A stretch of 64,000 nt of DNA. Origin: Lampropedia hyalina DSM 16112 (lineage in GTDB: Bacteria > Pseudomonadota > Gammaproteobacteria > Burkholderiales > Burkholderiaceae_C). Below, piece after piece: positions 36,401-47,400 of the stretch. A program made the position numbers and the translations under genes. The notes under the pieces are model-generated. The model saw nothing but the letters and a program-made list of their open reading frames with translations. It did not search any database and was not told the DNA's origin. The stretch spans positions 26,451 through 90,450 of the forward strand of contig NZ_FQUZ01000010.1 of assembly GCF_900129055.1 (NCBI RefSeq). Direction: 5' to 3'. Position 1 is the first letter of the stretch; each line of letters opens with the position of its first letter.

Positions 36401-36572
36401 AGGCTCCGAAATGCGCCGCCCGCTGGGCATTGCCATCATCGGCGGGCTGGCCATCAGCCAGTTGCTCACGCTCTACACCACGCCGGTCGTGTACCTCTAT
36501 CTGGAACGCCTGCGGCTGCGCTGGCATCGCCACCCACACCCCGCCCCTGCCGCCGCACCCGCTGCCCGTTGA
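33423..36572 (+). CDS. mdtC: RND multidrug efflux pump subunit, MdtC-like
   Basis: A 1049-residue proton-driven inner-membrane transporter of the HAE1 RND family with 12 transmembrane helices and two large periplasmic loops. The N-terminus (FIRRPVASMMLAIAVILAG, RMLPVAPLPQVDFP) and GASPESMASTVAAPLERALG match MdtC more than MdtB. The proton-relay acids are in LIVAAGLVVDDAIVVLEN (TM4). The start is GTG at 33423. It opens a four-gene operon: MdtC-like, outer-membrane factor, MdtA-like, MdtB-like. MdtB and MdtC form mixed trimers in E. coli. The name is by similarity only. Confidence 0.88.
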   Translation: MNSLARFFIRRPVASMMLAIAVILAGLLAWRMLPVAPLPQVDFPSIEVSASLPGASPESMASTVAAPLERALGSIAGVTRIRSSSNQGSTRISLDFELDRNLDDAAREVQAAIHAARGQLPSGMTGNPSYRKVNPSQAPIMALALSSPSLPPSVLYDNASTVLAQKIAQVIGVGEVAIDGASLPAVRVQLDGAALTHRGLSMEDVRRAIGNANAWRPLGVLEQAELRWQIGLSAAMRSAEEFRHLVIRHEGGTMVRLGDVAQVEDSVENRYASSFHNERTAVVLSISRRPGANMVQTIDAIHAQMPQLRALLPADTQLTVVMDRSPGIRATLAEAQWTLVLACLLVVLVVWAFLGSVRTALIPALALPVSLIGAFTVMWWQGFSLNNLSLMALIVAAGLVVDDAIVVLENIQRHIEHYRQMAVAGSAARTRLGIWRAALRGAGEVGFTLLAMNVSLVVVFLSILFMGGVIEKLFSEFSVTLVAAIVISLLVSVSLTPALCAHALQSTPQRDGLAGRLGQAVLADLQLAYAQSLGWALRHGVFMLLLLAGVVGLTAWLYTSIPKGMLPTQDTGQLSGFVRGDDGFSFQVMQPKIETYRQYVLQDPAVADVTGTSGGSGGISNARLQIRLKPLEERGASAAEIAARLRSNAPPQPGGVLNMNVEQDIRLDGGPGAFGQGEQQLVLRSDSTALLKQWARPVGEAIEQLPELVDVRVPNSEDAQQVELTIDREAAQRLGVTMSSVASVLNNSFSQRQVATLYDDLNQYRVVMELSPVFGNDPTALAQTNIINQDGQPVPLSSLAHWGYGLAQDRVQHDDQFASIGIDYGLAPGITLPQAQAAIAQKLADIHLPPTIFTGARQNDPNSIEATLQRQPWLVLGVLVAVYLVLGMLYENLLHPLTILSTLPAASVGALLALSLSQTEFSLIALLALFLLIGIVMKNAILLIDFALDAQRKRKLSPEAAIAEAASKRLRPILMTNLAALLGAVPLVLGFGEGSEMRRPLGIAIIGGLAISQLLTLYTTPVVYLYLERLRLRWHRHPHPAPAAAPAAR

Positions 36573-36607
36573 GCCAAGCCCCATCGACTGACACCGCCCA
36601 CCCTGCC

Positions 36608-38074
36608 ATGCCCGTTTTGCTTCGCCCCCATTGGCCCCTGCGTCTTCCTGCCAGCCTGTGTCTGGTGTCACTCGCTGCCCTGCTGGCAGGCTGCGCCGCC
36701 ACCGCCCCGCATCCTGCACCCCGGCTGGATTTGCCCACGGCCTTCGCGCACGAGCAGGGCTGGCTGGCCACCAGCGCGCTGGAGCAGGCCCCGCCCGACA
36801 CACTACATGCACACTGGTGGCAGGTCTATGCCGACCCCGCGCTGGACGCATTGCTGCAACAGGTGACGCAAGACAATGCCACGCTGGAGCAGGCCAGTGC
36901 CCAATGGCGACAGGCCGAAGCCGCCGTGGCCGCTGCCCGTGCCAGCCGTTACCCGCAACTGGATGGCGATGCGTCGGCCAGCCGCTCCGGTGATTCCGAC
37001 AGCCGCGCGCAAAGCCGCCTGGCCAGCACCCTGTCGATTGGCTGGCTGCCCGACCTCTGGGGCCGCACCGCGCTGCAAACCCAGGCCAGCGCGGCACAGG
37101 CGCAAGCCGCCGCCGCCAATCTGGCTGCCACCCAACTGGCCCTGCAACTCACGGCTGCCGAGCAGTACACCAGCCTGCGCCGTCTGGCCCTCGATGCACG
37201 GTTGCTGGAGCAGACACTGGCCGCCTACGCCCGCTCTCTGAGCCTGACGCAGAACCAGTACGATGCCGGTCTGGTGGCCCGTGCCGATGTGATTCAGGCG
37301 CAAATCCAGCACGAATCGGTCCGCAACCAGATGGCCACCAACCAGCAGCAACAGGCCCTGGCACGCAACGCACTGGCCCTGCTGGCAGGCACAACTGCAG
37401 CGCAATGGGGCTGGAAGCTGCCCGACGATGCACCGCTGCCCGAACCGCCCGCCATCCCCCGGCAACTGGTGGCCAGCCTGCTGCTGCAACGCCCGGACAT
37501 TGCCGCCGCCAGCCAGAGCGTGGCCGCTGCCAATGCACGGCTGGGCGTGGCGCAAACCGCCTGGCTGCCCGATATTCGCCTCAACGCCAGCGCGGGCCTG
37601 CAAGGCAGTGGCTGGAGCCAGTTCATCGAATCGCCACTGCGCGTCTGGTCGCTGGGGCCGACACTGGCAGCCAGCCTGTTCGACGGTGGCAGTCGCCGCG
37701 CCGCCACCGCCCAGGCCCAGGCCGACTACGATGCCCAGGCCGCCGCGTGGCGCGCCGCCGTGCTGCAAGCCGTGCAGGAAGTGGAAGACGCACTGGCCTC
37801 CGCCCAGTGGCTGCACACCCGGCAGGCCCACCAGCAGCAGTTGCTGCAACTCTCGCGCGACAACCTGCGCGTGGTGCAGAACCAGTACGAGGCTGGCATG
37901 GTGAGCTACCTGGATGTGGTGACGGCCCAGAACCTCGCACTGACCAGCCAGCGCAGCGCGCTGGAATTGCAAGCCCAGCGTCTGCAAGCCAGCATGCAGT
38001 TGGTGGCGGCACTGGGTGGCGGCTGGCAGGGCCGTGCCGCCACCAGCACCGTGGCCCTCACCCCAGGCTCCTGA
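36608..38074 (+). CDS. Efflux outer-membrane factor, NodT/OprM-type lipoprotein
   Basis: A 488-residue TolC-like channel. The signal sequence ends at a lipobox (SLAALLAGCAATAP, Cys near residue 29). Two repeats of the outer-membrane efflux domain follow, with long coiled-coil helices (LEQASAQWRQAEAAVAAARA, VVQNQYEAGMVSYLDVVTAQ). The ATG at 36608 is 35 bp after the MdtC-like gene; a TTG at 36569 overlapping that gene would add 13 residues ahead of the signal peptide and is less likely. It completes the trans-envelope pump. Confidence 0.9.
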   Translation: MPVLLRPHWPLRLPASLCLVSLAALLAGCAATAPHPAPRLDLPTAFAHEQGWLATSALEQAPPDTLHAHWWQVYADPALDALLQQVTQDNATLEQASAQWRQAEAAVAAARASRYPQLDGDASASRSGDSDSRAQSRLASTLSIGWLPDLWGRTALQTQASAAQAQAAAANLAATQLALQLTAAEQYTSLRRLALDARLLEQTLAAYARSLSLTQNQYDAGLVARADVIQAQIQHESVRNQMATNQQQQALARNALALLAGTTAAQWGWKLPDDAPLPEPPAIPRQLVASLLLQRPDIAAASQSVAAANARLGVAQTAWLPDIRLNASAGLQGSGWSQFIESPLRVWSLGPTLAASLFDGGSRRAATAQAQADYDAQAAAWRAAVLQAVQEVEDALASAQWLHTRQAHQQQLLQLSRDNLRVVQNQYEAGMVSYLDVVTAQNLALTSQRSALELQAQRLQASMQLVAALGGGWQGRAATSTVALTPGS

Positions 38075-38111
38075 TTCCCTCCCCCGCTTTTTTCCGCTCC
38101 TACCCGATACC

Positions 38112-39332
38112 ATGCAGAACGCCGACCCCCGCCCCTCTTCTTCCTCCCCTCGCGGCACGTCCAGACGGTTGTGGACCTGGCTGCTCATCGTGCTGCTCTC
38201 GCTGGCCCTGCTGTGGTTCTTTCTGCTGCGCAACACCAAGCCGCCCACTCCGGCAGGCCCCAACCCCTGGTCGCTGCCGGTGGCGGTGCGGGTCGCGCCG
38301 GTGGAACAGGGAGCCTTCACCGTGCAGCTTCAGTCCATCGGCACGGTCACCCCCTTCAATGCCGTCACCGTGCGCAGCCGGGTGGCCGGAACCCTGCTGA
38401 AAGTGCATGTGCGCGAAGGGCAAACCGTACAGCAGGGCCAGTTGCTGGCCGAGATCGACCCCGAACCTTACCGCGTCGCGCTGGCGCAGGCCCAGGGCCA
38501 GCAGCAGCAGAACCGCGCCCAGCTCGCCAATGCCCGCAAGGAACTGGCCCGCTACCAGCGGCTGTTCCAGCAGGATTCCATTGCCCGTCTGGAGCTGGAA
38601 CGCCAGCAGGCCCAGGTGCAGCAGCTCGAAGGTACGATCCAGGCCGACCAGGCCCAGGTGGACAACGCCCGGCTGCAACTCTCCTACACCCGCATCACTG
38701 CCCCGCTGGCGGGCCGCGTGGGCCTGCGGCGCGTGGATGCCGGCAACCTGATTGCCGCCAACGAGGCCGACGGCCTGTTCAGCATCGTGCAGACCCAGCC
38801 CGTCTCGGTGCTGTTCACCGCGCCGGAACCCCAGGTGGCCGCCGTGCGCCAGGCCCATGCCGCCGACGCTGCCGCCGTGGTGCAGGTATGGGACCGCGAC
38901 AACCGCCAGTTGCTGGCCGAAGGTCGGCTGGACACGCTGGACAACCAGATCGACATAGCCACCGGCACCCTGCGCCTGAAGGCCCGCTTCGAGAACCAGG
39001 ACGACACCCTGTTCCCCAACCAGTTCGTCAATGCCCGGCTGGCCCTGCACACGCTGGGCGATGCCCTGACCATTCCTGCCGATGCCGTGCAGTTCGGCTC
39101 GGACGGCACCTACGTTTACACCATCGCCGACGACAAGGCGCACAAGCGCGTGCTCACGCTCGGCCCCAGCAACAATGGCCGCACCGTGGTCATCGACGGG
39201 CTGGGAGCCGGAGAACAGGTGGTACTGGAGGGTATCGACCGCCTGCGTGAGGGCCGCGCCGTCACCATCGTCGGTGGCAATGCCACCCCGGCCCCGGCCG
39301 ATGCGCCCACCGCTGCGAACCGCCAGCCATGA
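38112..39332 (+). CDS. mdtA: Efflux periplasmic adaptor (membrane fusion protein), MdtA-like
   Basis: A 406-residue adaptor. One N-terminal membrane anchor ([20 protein letters not shown], about residues 21-40) is followed by the lipoyl halves ([20 protein letters not shown] and [20 protein letters not shown]), a helical hairpin rich in Gln ([20 protein letters not shown]), a beta-barrel and a membrane-proximal domain. It bridges the RND subunits and the outer-membrane channel. The start is ATG at 38112. Its stop overlaps the MdtB-like start (ATGA at 39329-39332), so the two are translationally coupled. Confidence 0.91.
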   Translation: MQNADPRPSSSSPRGTSRRLWTWLLIVLLSLALLWFFLLRNTKPPTPAGPNPWSLPVAVRVAPVEQGAFTVQLQSIGTVTPFNAVTVRSRVAGTLLKVHVREGQTVQQGQLLAEIDPEPYRVALAQAQGQQQQNRAQLANARKELARYQRLFQQDSIARLELERQQAQVQQLEGTIQADQAQVDNARLQLSYTRITAPLAGRVGLRRVDAGNLIAANEADGLFSIVQTQPVSVLFTAPEPQVAAVRQAHAADAAAVVQVWDRDNRQLLAEGRLDTLDNQIDIATGTLRLKARFENQDDTLFPNQFVNARLALHTLGDALTIPADAVQFGSDGTYVYTIADDKAHKRVLTLGPSNNGRTVVIDGLGAGEQVVLEGIDRLREGRAVTIVGGNATPAPADAPTAANRQP

Positions 39333-42300
39333 ACCTCTCGCGCCCTTTCATCCTTCGCCCCGTCGCCACCGCGCTGCTGATGCTGGCAGTGTTGATTGCC
39401 GGGCTGCTGTCGTGGCGGCAGTTGCCGGTTTCCGCGCTGCCGCAGGTGGATTACCCGGTCATTCAGGTCTATACCTTCTACCCCGGAGCCAGCCCCGATG
39501 TCATGGCCCGCACCGTCACCGCGCCGCTGGAACGCAACCTGGGCCAGATTCCGGGCCTGCAACAAATGTCGTCCACCAGTTCCGGCGGGGCCTCGGTGCT
39601 GACCCTGCGCTTCGCACTGGAAGTCGATATGGGCGTGGCCGAACAGGAAGTGCAGGCGGCCATGAACACCGCCGCCAGCCTGCTGCCCAATGACCTGCCC
39701 GCCCCGCCCATCTACCGCAAGGTCAATCCGGCCGACACCCCCATCCTGACCCTGGCCATCAGTGCCCAATCCCTGCCACTGCCGCAACTGGCCGACATGG
39801 TGGAAACGCGCATGGCCCAGAAAATCTCCCGCATTGCGGGCGTGGGCATGGTCAGCGTGGCCGGGGGCCAGCGGCCTGCCGTGCGCGTGCAGGCCAATAT
39901 GGGCGCGCTGGCCACCCACGGCCTCACGCTGGAAGACCTGCGCACCGCCATTGCCGCCGCCAACGTGAACCAGCCCAAGGGCAGTTTCGACGGCCCCACC
40001 CGCTCCACCATGCTGGATGCCAACGACCAGATCCGCGACCTGCCCGAATACCGCAACCTCATCGTGGCCTGGCGCGACGGCGCACCACTGCGGCTGGGCG
40101 ACGTGGCCCGCGTGGACGATGGCGCGGAAGACCTGTTTCTCGCCGCCTGGGCCGGACTGGGTTGCCAGCAGGCCACCTCCGATGGCCCCTGCGCCGCCCA
40201 GCCCGCCATCCTGCTGAACATCCAGCGGCAACCGGGAGCCAACGTCATCGAAGTGGCCGACCGCGTCCATGCCATGCTGCCGGAACTGGCCGCCACCCTG
40301 CCCGCCAGCGTACAGGTGCAGGTGCTCACCGACCGCACCGAAAGCATCCGCGCCTCCATCCGGGGCGTGCAGAAAGAGATGCTGTTCGCCATCGCACTGG
40401 TGGTCATCGTCACCTTCGTGTTTCTGCGCACCCTGCCCGCCACCATCATCCCCAGCATTGCCGTGCCGCTCTCGCTGGTGGGCACCTTTGCCGTCATGGC
40501 CTGGCTGGGCTACTCGCTCAACAACCTCAGCTTGATGGCCCTGACGATTGCCACCGGCTTCGTGGTGGACGATGCCATCGTCATGCTGGAAAACATCGCC
40601 CGCCACCGCGAAATGGGCGAGCCACCGCTGCAAGCCGCCCTCAAGGGTGCGCAGGAAATCGGCTTCACGCTGGTCTCGCTCACCGTCTCGCTGGTGGCCG
40701 TGCTGATTCCGCTGCTGTTCATGGGCGACGTGGTGGGTCGGCTGTTCCACGAATTCGCCGTCACGCTGGCTGTTGCCACCACCCTCTCGCTGCTGGTCTC
40801 GCTCACCCTCACGCCGATGATGGCCACCTACATGCTCAAGCATGGCCAGACCAGCCCCGGCACAGGCCAGCACGACAGCCACCGGCAGGGCGACTGGCTC
40901 GACGGCACGCTGGATCGCTATGCCCGTGGCCTCGACTGGGTGCTGCGCCACCGCGTGCCCACCCTCTGCGTCATGCTCGCCACGCTGGTCGCCACCGCCC
41001 TGCTGTACCTGGTCGTGCCCAAGGGCTTCTTCCCGGTGCAGGACAGCGGGGTGCTGCAAGTCGTCACCGAAGCCCCGCAAAGCATTTCGTTTCAGGCGAT
41101 GGGGCAACGCCAGCAGCAACTCGCCAGTGCCCTGCTGGACGATCCCGATGTCGCCAGCATCTCATCGTACATTGGCGTGGACGGCAACAACAGCACACTC
41201 AGCAGCGGGCGCATGCTGGTCAATCTGGTGCCGCACGGACAGCGCAGCAGCAGTGCCGCTGCCACCCAGCAACGCCTGCGCGACAAGGCCGCCAGCATGC
41301 AAGGCCTGACCGCCTGGTTCCAGCCCGTACAGGAACTGGGACTGGAAGACCGCATCAGCCGCACCCAGTACCAGTTCACCATCAGCACCCCGGAACGCGG
41401 CGAACTGCAACACTGGAACGATCGCCTGCTCGAACACCTGCGCCAGCAGCCCGCACTGCGCGACGTGGCCAGCAACCTCCAGAACAGCGGCCTGCAAGCC
41501 TGGCTGGAAATCGACCGCGATGCCGCCGCCCGGCTGGGCGTGAACGCGGGCGACATTGCCACCGCGCTGCAAAACGCCTTCGGTCAGCGGCAGATCAGCA
41601 CCCTGTTCACCCACACCAGCCAGTACCGCGTCGTGCTGGAAGCCGACCTGCCCGCCGACGACGGCCTGGCCGCGCTCGCGCGCGTCCACGTCACCGCCGC
41701 GCTGGGCAGCGACGGCAGGCCTTCGTCCGTACCGCTGTCCGCCCTGGTCACCGTCAGCCAGCGGCAGGCTCCACTGGCCATCGAACACCTGGGGCAGTTC
41801 CCGGCCGCCACGCTGTCGTTCAACCTCGCGCCGGGATACTCGCTGGGCGAGGCCACCGCCGCCATTCAGGCCGCACCGGCTGCCATTGCCATGCCCGCTT
41901 CCGTGGAACTGCGCCTGCAAGGCGCGACCCAGGCGTTTCAGGCCTCGCTGGCCAATACCCTGTGGCTGATTCTGGCTGCCGTGCTCGTCATGTACCTGGT
42001 ACTGGGCATGCTGTACGAAAGTGCCATCCACCCCGTCACCATCCTCTCCACCCTGCCCTCGGCCACCGTGGGAGCATTGCTGGCCCTGCTGCTCACCGGC
42101 AGGCCGCTGGACATGATTGCCATCATCGGCATCGTGCTGCTGATCGGGCTGGTGAAGAAGAACGGCATCATGATGGTCGATTTCGCCCTGGACGGCCAAC
42201 GCCGCCTCGGGCTGGACCCGGTGGCAGCCATCCGCCGCGCCGCGCTGCTGCGCTTTCGCCCCATTCTCATGACCATCCTGGCCGCCCTGTTCGGAGCCAT

Positions 42301-42472
42301 CCCGCTGATGCTGGCCACCGGCTCCGGGGCAGAACTGCGCCAGCCACTGGGCATCGTCATGGTCGGCGGCCTCATCATGAGCCAGTTGCTCACGCTGTTC
42401 ACCACACCCGTGGTGTACCTCTATTTCGACCGGCTGGCAGAGCGTGGCAGACACACTGCGGCGGCGGGGTGA
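39329..42472 (+). CDS. mdtB: RND multidrug efflux pump subunit, MdtB-like
   Basis: A 1047-residue RND transporter. The N-terminal [40 protein letters not shown] and [18 protein letters not shown] closely resemble MdtB. TM4 has the paired acids in [16 protein letters not shown]. The last helices carry [20 protein letters not shown]. It partners the MdtC-like protein at the start of the operon. ATG 39329 overlaps the adaptor stop by 4 bp. The convergent tmm gene ends 53 bp downstream. Confidence 0.9.
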   Translation: MNLSRPFILRPVATALLMLAVLIAGLLSWRQLPVSALPQVDYPVIQVYTFYPGASPDVMARTVTAPLERNLGQIPGLQQMSSTSSGGASVLTLRFALEVDMGVAEQEVQAAMNTAASLLPNDLPAPPIYRKVNPADTPILTLAISAQSLPLPQLADMVETRMAQKISRIAGVGMVSVAGGQRPAVRVQANMGALATHGLTLEDLRTAIAAANVNQPKGSFDGPTRSTMLDANDQIRDLPEYRNLIVAWRDGAPLRLGDVARVDDGAEDLFLAAWAGLGCQQATSDGPCAAQPAILLNIQRQPGANVIEVADRVHAMLPELAATLPASVQVQVLTDRTESIRASIRGVQKEMLFAIALVVIVTFVFLRTLPATIIPSIAVPLSLVGTFAVMAWLGYSLNNLSLMALTIATGFVVDDAIVMLENIARHREMGEPPLQAALKGAQEIGFTLVSLTVSLVAVLIPLLFMGDVVGRLFHEFAVTLAVATTLSLLVSLTLTPMMATYMLKHGQTSPGTGQHDSHRQGDWLDGTLDRYARGLDWVLRHRVPTLCVMLATLVATALLYLVVPKGFFPVQDSGVLQVVTEAPQSISFQAMGQRQQQLASALLDDPDVASISSYIGVDGNNSTLSSGRMLVNLVPHGQRSSSAAATQQRLRDKAASMQGLTAWFQPVQELGLEDRISRTQYQFTISTPERGELQHWNDRLLEHLRQQPALRDVASNLQNSGLQAWLEIDRDAAARLGVNAGDIATALQNAFGQRQISTLFTHTSQYRVVLEADLPADDGLAALARVHVTAALGSDGRPSSVPLSALVTVSQRQAPLAIEHLGQFPAATLSFNLAPGYSLGEATAAIQAAPAAIAMPASVELRLQGATQAFQASLANTLWLILAAVLVMYLVLGMLYESAIHPVTILSTLPSATVGALLALLLTGRPLDMIAIIGIVLLIGLVKKNGIMMVDFALDGQRRLGLDPVAAIRRAALLRFRPILMTILAALFGAIPLMLATGSGAELRQPLGIVMVGGLIMSQLLTLFTTPVVYLYFDRLAERGRHTAAAG

Positions 42473-42476
42473 ACCT

Positions 42477-42500
42477 GCCCACGCATCGAGGCGCGTGGGC
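42477..42500. terminator. Hairpin between convergent mdtB and tmm
   Basis: GCCCACGC (42477-42484) pairs with GCGTGGGC (42493-42500), loop 8. It is in the 53-bp gap between convergent genes and has no T run on either side, so it may work as a mild terminator or 3'-end stabiliser rather than a classical intrinsic terminator. Confidence 0.45.
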
Positions 42501-42525
42501 GAACCGACTGCTGCGCCTCAACCCC

Positions 42526-43896
42526 TCAGCGCGGATTCAGCGTGGAAGGCTCCAGGTACGCCTGGAGCGAGTCGTCCAGTGCCTCCATCCACGGTGTGTG
42601 GTGTGGCACGGCCATGGTTCCGCTCAGCACCGATGGATAGACGCGGTCACGGTAGTTCATGATGTCGGCCTTCTTGTCCTTTTTCCATTGCAGGAAAATC
42701 CGGTTGATGGCATCGGTGTCCAGATCGGGGTAGTCGGTCCTGGCAATCAGCCGCCGGATGTAGTCGCCCTGGAAGGTGAAAGCCTGGGCATCGTTGCCGA
42801 TTTCCAGCTCTTTCTCGCGCCATGCGGCATTTTCCTGCTTCATGACGGCGCGCTCGGGCAGCTTGATTCTGCCCAGCATCACATCCCGTGCGTACCATGC
42901 CTGGGCATCGAACATGTTGAAGCTGTACCAGAGGTCCTGCATGCCCAGGTACATCAGGCGCGGATTGGAGGTGAACACCACGCCCTCGTACAGGCCCAGC
43001 GGCCACAGCCGGTTGTCGGTGCGCAGGCGCAGGCTGTCGTCGAGGAACGGGAAGTGGTGCTTGTAGCCGGTGCACAGGATGATCGCATCGACCTGGGAGC
43101 GGCTGCCATCGGCAAAGAATGCCGTATGCCCCTGCACCGACTCCAGCAGGGGTTTTTCCTGCCAGCCCCTGGGCCACTGGTAGCCCATCGGGCGGGTGCG
43201 GTAACTGGTCGTGATGGACTTGGCCCCGTACTTGTAGCACTGTGAGCCAATGTCTTCGGCAGAATAACTGGAGCCGACCAGCAGCACATTCTTGCCCTTG
43301 AATTCCGAGGCATCACGGAAATCGTGCGCGTGCAGGATGCGCCCCGGAAAAGTCTCGAAACCCGGAAACTCGGGGGCATTCGGCGTGGAGAAATGGCCAG
43401 AGGCCACCACGACAAAATCGAAATGCTCGCTGTAGCAGCGTTCGTTCAGATAATCATTGACCATGACGGCAAACCGCTGGGTCTGCTGATTGAACGTGAC
43501 GGATTTGACAGCGGTATCGAAGCGAATGGCATCGCGCACCCGCGCCTTCCTGACGCGCCCCTCGATATAGTCGAACAGCACTTCCCGGGGCGGATACGAT
43601 GAAATGGGGCGGCCAAAATGCTCGTCAAACGTGTAATCGGCAAACTCCAGGCATTCCTTGGGGCCATTCGACCAGAGATAACGGTACATGCTGCCATGCA
43701 CCGGCTCACCATTTTCATCCACGCCAGTGCGCCATGTGTAATTCCACATGCCACCCCAATCGGACTGTTTTTCAAAACAGACGATTTCGGGAAATGATTC
43801 CGGGGGAATGGACGAACGAATGGCCGCAAAGGCGCGAAGCTGCGCCAGCCCACTGGGGCCGGCTCCAATGATGGCAATACGGATTTTTTGGGACAT
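42526..43896 (-). CDS. tmm: Trimethylamine monooxygenase (flavin-containing monooxygenase)
   Basis: A 456-residue flavin-dependent monooxygenase. Features in order: FAD motif GAGPSG (residues 11-16), [40 protein letters not shown], the FMO-type signature [20 protein letters not shown] with NADPH motif [11 protein letters not shown] (about 207-217), and C-terminal [18 protein letters not shown]. These agree closely with bacterial Tmm, which oxidises trimethylamine to the N-oxide with NADPH and O2; some homologues also act on other small amines or sulfides. ATG 43896 has AGGAGA seven bases upstream. No TMAO demethylase or transporter genes are adjacent. Confidence 0.9.
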   Translation of the reverse strand: MSQKIRIAIIGAGPSGLAQLRAFAAIRSSIPPESFPEIVCFEKQSDWGGMWNYTWRTGVDENGEPVHGSMYRYLWSNGPKECLEFADYTFDEHFGRPISSYPPREVLFDYIEGRVRKARVRDAIRFDTAVKSVTFNQQTQRFAVMVNDYLNERCYSEHFDFVVVASGHFSTPNAPEFPGFETFPGRILHAHDFRDASEFKGKNVLLVGSSYSAEDIGSQCYKYGAKSITTSYRTRPMGYQWPRGWQEKPLLESVQGHTAFFADGSRSQVDAIILCTGYKHHFPFLDDSLRLRTDNRLWPLGLYEGVVFTSNPRLMYLGMQDLWYSFNMFDAQAWYARDVMLGRIKLPERAVMKQENAAWREKELEIGNDAQAFTFQGDYIRRLIARTDYPDLDTDAINRIFLQWKKDKKADIMNYRDRVYPSVLSGTMAVPHHTPWMEALDDSLQAYLEPSTLNPR

Positions 43897-43985
43897 GAAA
43901 CTCTCCTGTTGAAATTCAGCAAACGTGAGCAAGCGATCCCTGCTGCCGTGAGGGCATGGGATGCAAGACGGGGGGTTTGGGAATG

Positions 43986-44159
43986 TCAGGAGAGCGAGGG
44001 AGGCACGTGCCGGTAGCGTGCAGCAGCCACCCAGAGATTGCTGACCCGGTGGATCAGGCGGCCGAGAGAGGCAGGACGTGTGGCATGCAATGCCACGCCC
44101 GCAAAGAGGGAGAATGAAAGAGAAACGGGACTGTGAAAACGGGGACTTGGTACGGGCAT
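43986..44159 (-). CDS. Candidate 57-residue ORF upstream of tmm
   Basis: ATG at 44159 is preceded by AAAGGAG ten bases upstream, a strong ribosome site. The product starts [20 protein letters not shown] and ends in a basic, aromatic segment ([20 protein letters not shown]). It is 89 bp upstream of tmm on the same strand. No family is recognised. It could be a real small basic protein, a leader frame or chance; the ribosome site is the main support. Confidence 0.33.
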   Translation of the reverse strand: MPVPSPRFHSPVSLSFSLFAGVALHATRPASLGRLIHRVSNLWVAAARYRHVPPSLS

Positions 44160-44471
44160 GCGATAGAGGCTCCTTTCCATGAATGGGGGTTTTTGCGTTT
44201 TGAATGCGTAAACCGAAAGTTGCACGATTATAGGGATTTTTGCCAGCAATTACCCCCAACACCCAATATGCCCCATGGCGGGATTGCCATCGCCACCATT
44301 TCTGCCTGCCCAATCCGGTCGAAATACCCGATGCCATGCCATGACGACGCGCCTTCTGCGTGGCTTTGCGGTATGGCATAAACCCCCTCTACAATAAGCA
44401 GGCTTCAATTCCTTGACAGAATTGCGATCCGGCGTTATCCGGCAGGCTTGCAGGCAGGCACACGAACAAGA
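44160..44471. promoter_or_regulatory. Divergent region between tmm side and helicase gene
   Basis: About 310 bp with no gene. It includes A/T-rich stretches at 44190-44260 that probably contain the minus-strand promoter of the small ORF and tmm, and the upstream region of the large helicase gene. No specific operator was identified. Confidence 0.35.
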
Positions 44472-47400
44472 ATGATGGAATCCAATACCGACCCACAGTC
44501 ACCTTCTCCACTCGCTCACCGCGCACTGGACAATCTACGCAAGCGACTCCTGGACCTGACCTCACGCAACCGCCTGATCCACTTTCAGCACCGCAACAAC
44601 AGCAGCCTGCGCATCGTCGATGAACTGCCCAATCAACTGGTGGAACAACTGCTGTCGGAGCAGGAAATGCGCTTTCAGGCCATTCCCGAGCCTTCCGAAG
44701 AAGAGCTGATTGCCGCCGGTTTCTGCCAGCGCGACGATGCCACACAACCACCGCGTCCGCTGCGCCCGCCGCCATCCGCACAGGAATGGGCGCGCTACCT
44801 CAATCTGGCGTGCAGCTACGAGATGCCCAGCCTCGCAGACCCATACTCGCGCCGCCATGCCGACCACAGCATGCGCGCCCTGCTCTTTGCGTATGAGCTG
44901 GAAGCACGGCTCAAAAGCCTGCAACAACTGGCCGAATCGGCCGTGCAGGAAATGGGCGCGAACATCCTGTATCTGGCACTGGGCTTTCTGGAATGGTTCG
45001 AGTCGGCGCATTCCGACGTGCCGCGCCATGCTCCGCTGTTCCTGGTGCCGGTGCGCCTGCGCCGTGGAAGGCTGAACCCGGCCACGCGCATGTACGAGTA
45101 CACGCTGGCCTATTCCGGCGAGGACATCATTGCCAACCTCTCGCTGCGCGAGAAACTGCGCACCGACTTTGCCATGGCCCTGCCGGAGCTGGATGCCGCC
45201 ACCGCCCCCGAAGACTACTTTGCCAGCGTCACCGCCCTGATTGGCGAACGCCAGCCACGCTGGCAGGTGCGCCGCCATGTCTCGCTGGTGCTGCTGAACT
45301 TCAGCAAGCAACTGATGTACCTCGACCTCGACCCGCAACGCTGGCCGGCCAATGCCAGCCTGGTGGAGCACCCGGTGGTCTCGCAGTTTCTGGCGGGCGG
45401 CAATGCCGATGGTGCCGACGACGAGGCTGCCGCGTCCGACGGCACGGGCAGTGGCTTCCAGAGCGAATACGGCATCGACAACGTGGCCGATGTCCACCAC
45501 CGCTATCCGCTGATCGACGATGCCGACAGCTCCCAGCACAGTGCCCTGATGGATGCCGTGGACGGCAAGAACCTCGTCATCGAAGGGCCGCCGGGCACGG
45601 GCAAATCGCAGACCATCACCAACCTGATTGCTGCTGCCATGGCGCAAGGCAAGAAAGTGCTGTTCGTGGCCGAGAAACTCGCCGCGCTGGAAGTGGTGCG
45701 CCGCCGCCTCGACCGCGCCGGGCTGGGGGATTTCTGCCTGGAGCTGCACAGCCACACCTCGCAGAAACGCCAGGTGCTCGATGCCGTGCAGCAACGCCTG
45801 CAACAGCACGGCCAGTACCGCAGCCCGGCGACCATTGAGGTAGAAATCGCCCGTTACGAGGAACACAAGAACGCACTCCAACGCCATGCCCAGCGGCTCA
45901 ACAGCCCGTGGAAGCACACCGGCCTGAGTGCGCACGACATCTTCATGGCGGCCACCCGCCACCGTCAGGAATGCCCCGTCCCCCCCGAGACCCTGCACCC
46001 CGAAGGCTACGACGGCCACCGCTACGACCCCGCCACGCTGCGCCGCCACCGCGATCAGGCCGGGAACTATGGCAAGGTTTACCAGACCGTGGCCCAGCAA
46101 CTGGGCGAAGCCATGCAGTTGCAGGAACACCCGTGGTACGGCGTGCGCAACGGCGACCTGCAAATCTTCGACAGCCAGCGTGTGCGCCAGAGCCTGGAGC
46201 AATGGCAGCACAGCCTGCAAACCCTGTACGCCGAATGCAGCGCGCTGCACCAGCGGTTGCAGCCCCCCGGCGGCCAGCCGGATGCCGCATCCGCAGAGCC
46301 TCTGGCCAACACGCTGGAGGCCACCCACGGCCTGCACACCGCGCTGCACCAGCTCCCCGCGCTGGCGGGCGACGAACTGCTGGATCGGTTGCCGCTGCTG
46401 CACGGCGAAGAGCTGCTGCGGCTGCAACGATCACTCACGTTGCTGGAAGACATCCAGTCCCGCTTTGCCGCACTTGCTCCGGTGGTGGGTGCGGCCATCC
46501 TGCAAGACCTCTCTGCCGTCTCGCCCATGCTCGAAGGCCGCGCCGCGCTGCAAGGCATGGTCGGCGAAGACGTGGAACTGGGTCGGCTGGGCAGTGCCGT
46601 ACACCGGCTGGGCCAACTCGAAGAACGCCTCGCGCCCTTGCAGGAGCCGTTACAGGGCCTGCAAGACAGCCTGGGCGCGGCAGCCAGCCCACACCTGGGC
46701 CTGCATCAGGCCGGATTGCAGGAATTCCAGACTGCCATCGAACTGATCGCCAGCCTGCCCGCAGCCCACTGGAAGCACCGCGACCCCTGCTTCGACAACG
46801 ACGAACTCGACAGCCTGCTGCCGCGTCTGGAGGGCGAACTGCGGCAGGCGTGGCAACTGCGCGAGACCCTGCAAACCCGCTTCGCGCTGGAACTCGTGCC
46901 CGATGCCACCGCCGTCCGCCAGCTTGCCAGCACCCTGGCCGCCGGTGGCCTGCTGCGCTGGCTGCAAAGCGGCTGGCGGGCCGCCCGCCAGCAACTGCGC
47001 AGTTACGCGGCCACACCGCAAATCACGCTGGCCGAGCTGCAAGCGCACCTGGCCGAGCTGGCCGACTTCAGCGAACAACGGCAGCGATTGCGCCAGCACA
47101 ACCCCTACGCCCAGGCACTGGGCACGCACTGGCAGGGGCTGGAGACCGACATCGACACGCTGCAATCGCTGCGCCACTGGTATCGGCGCGTGCGCCAGCA
47201 CTACGGGCTGGGGTTTGGCAAGAAAGTGGCACTGGGCGAGGCCATCGTGCAACTGCCTGCCAGCATGGCGCAAGCCGTGCGTTCCCTGGCCGACCGCCAG
47301 ATACCCGCCCAACTCGATGGCCTGATGGACGAATTGCACCAGTTGCAAGCCATCTTCGCTCCCAGCCCACGCCTGCACGACCCGCACAGCCCGCTCATCG

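Noticed and set aside
40162..43245. 1027-codon plus-strand frame over mdtB and tmm
   Set aside because: Out of frame with mdtB and antisense to tmm; Arg/His/Pro-rich nonsense composition.
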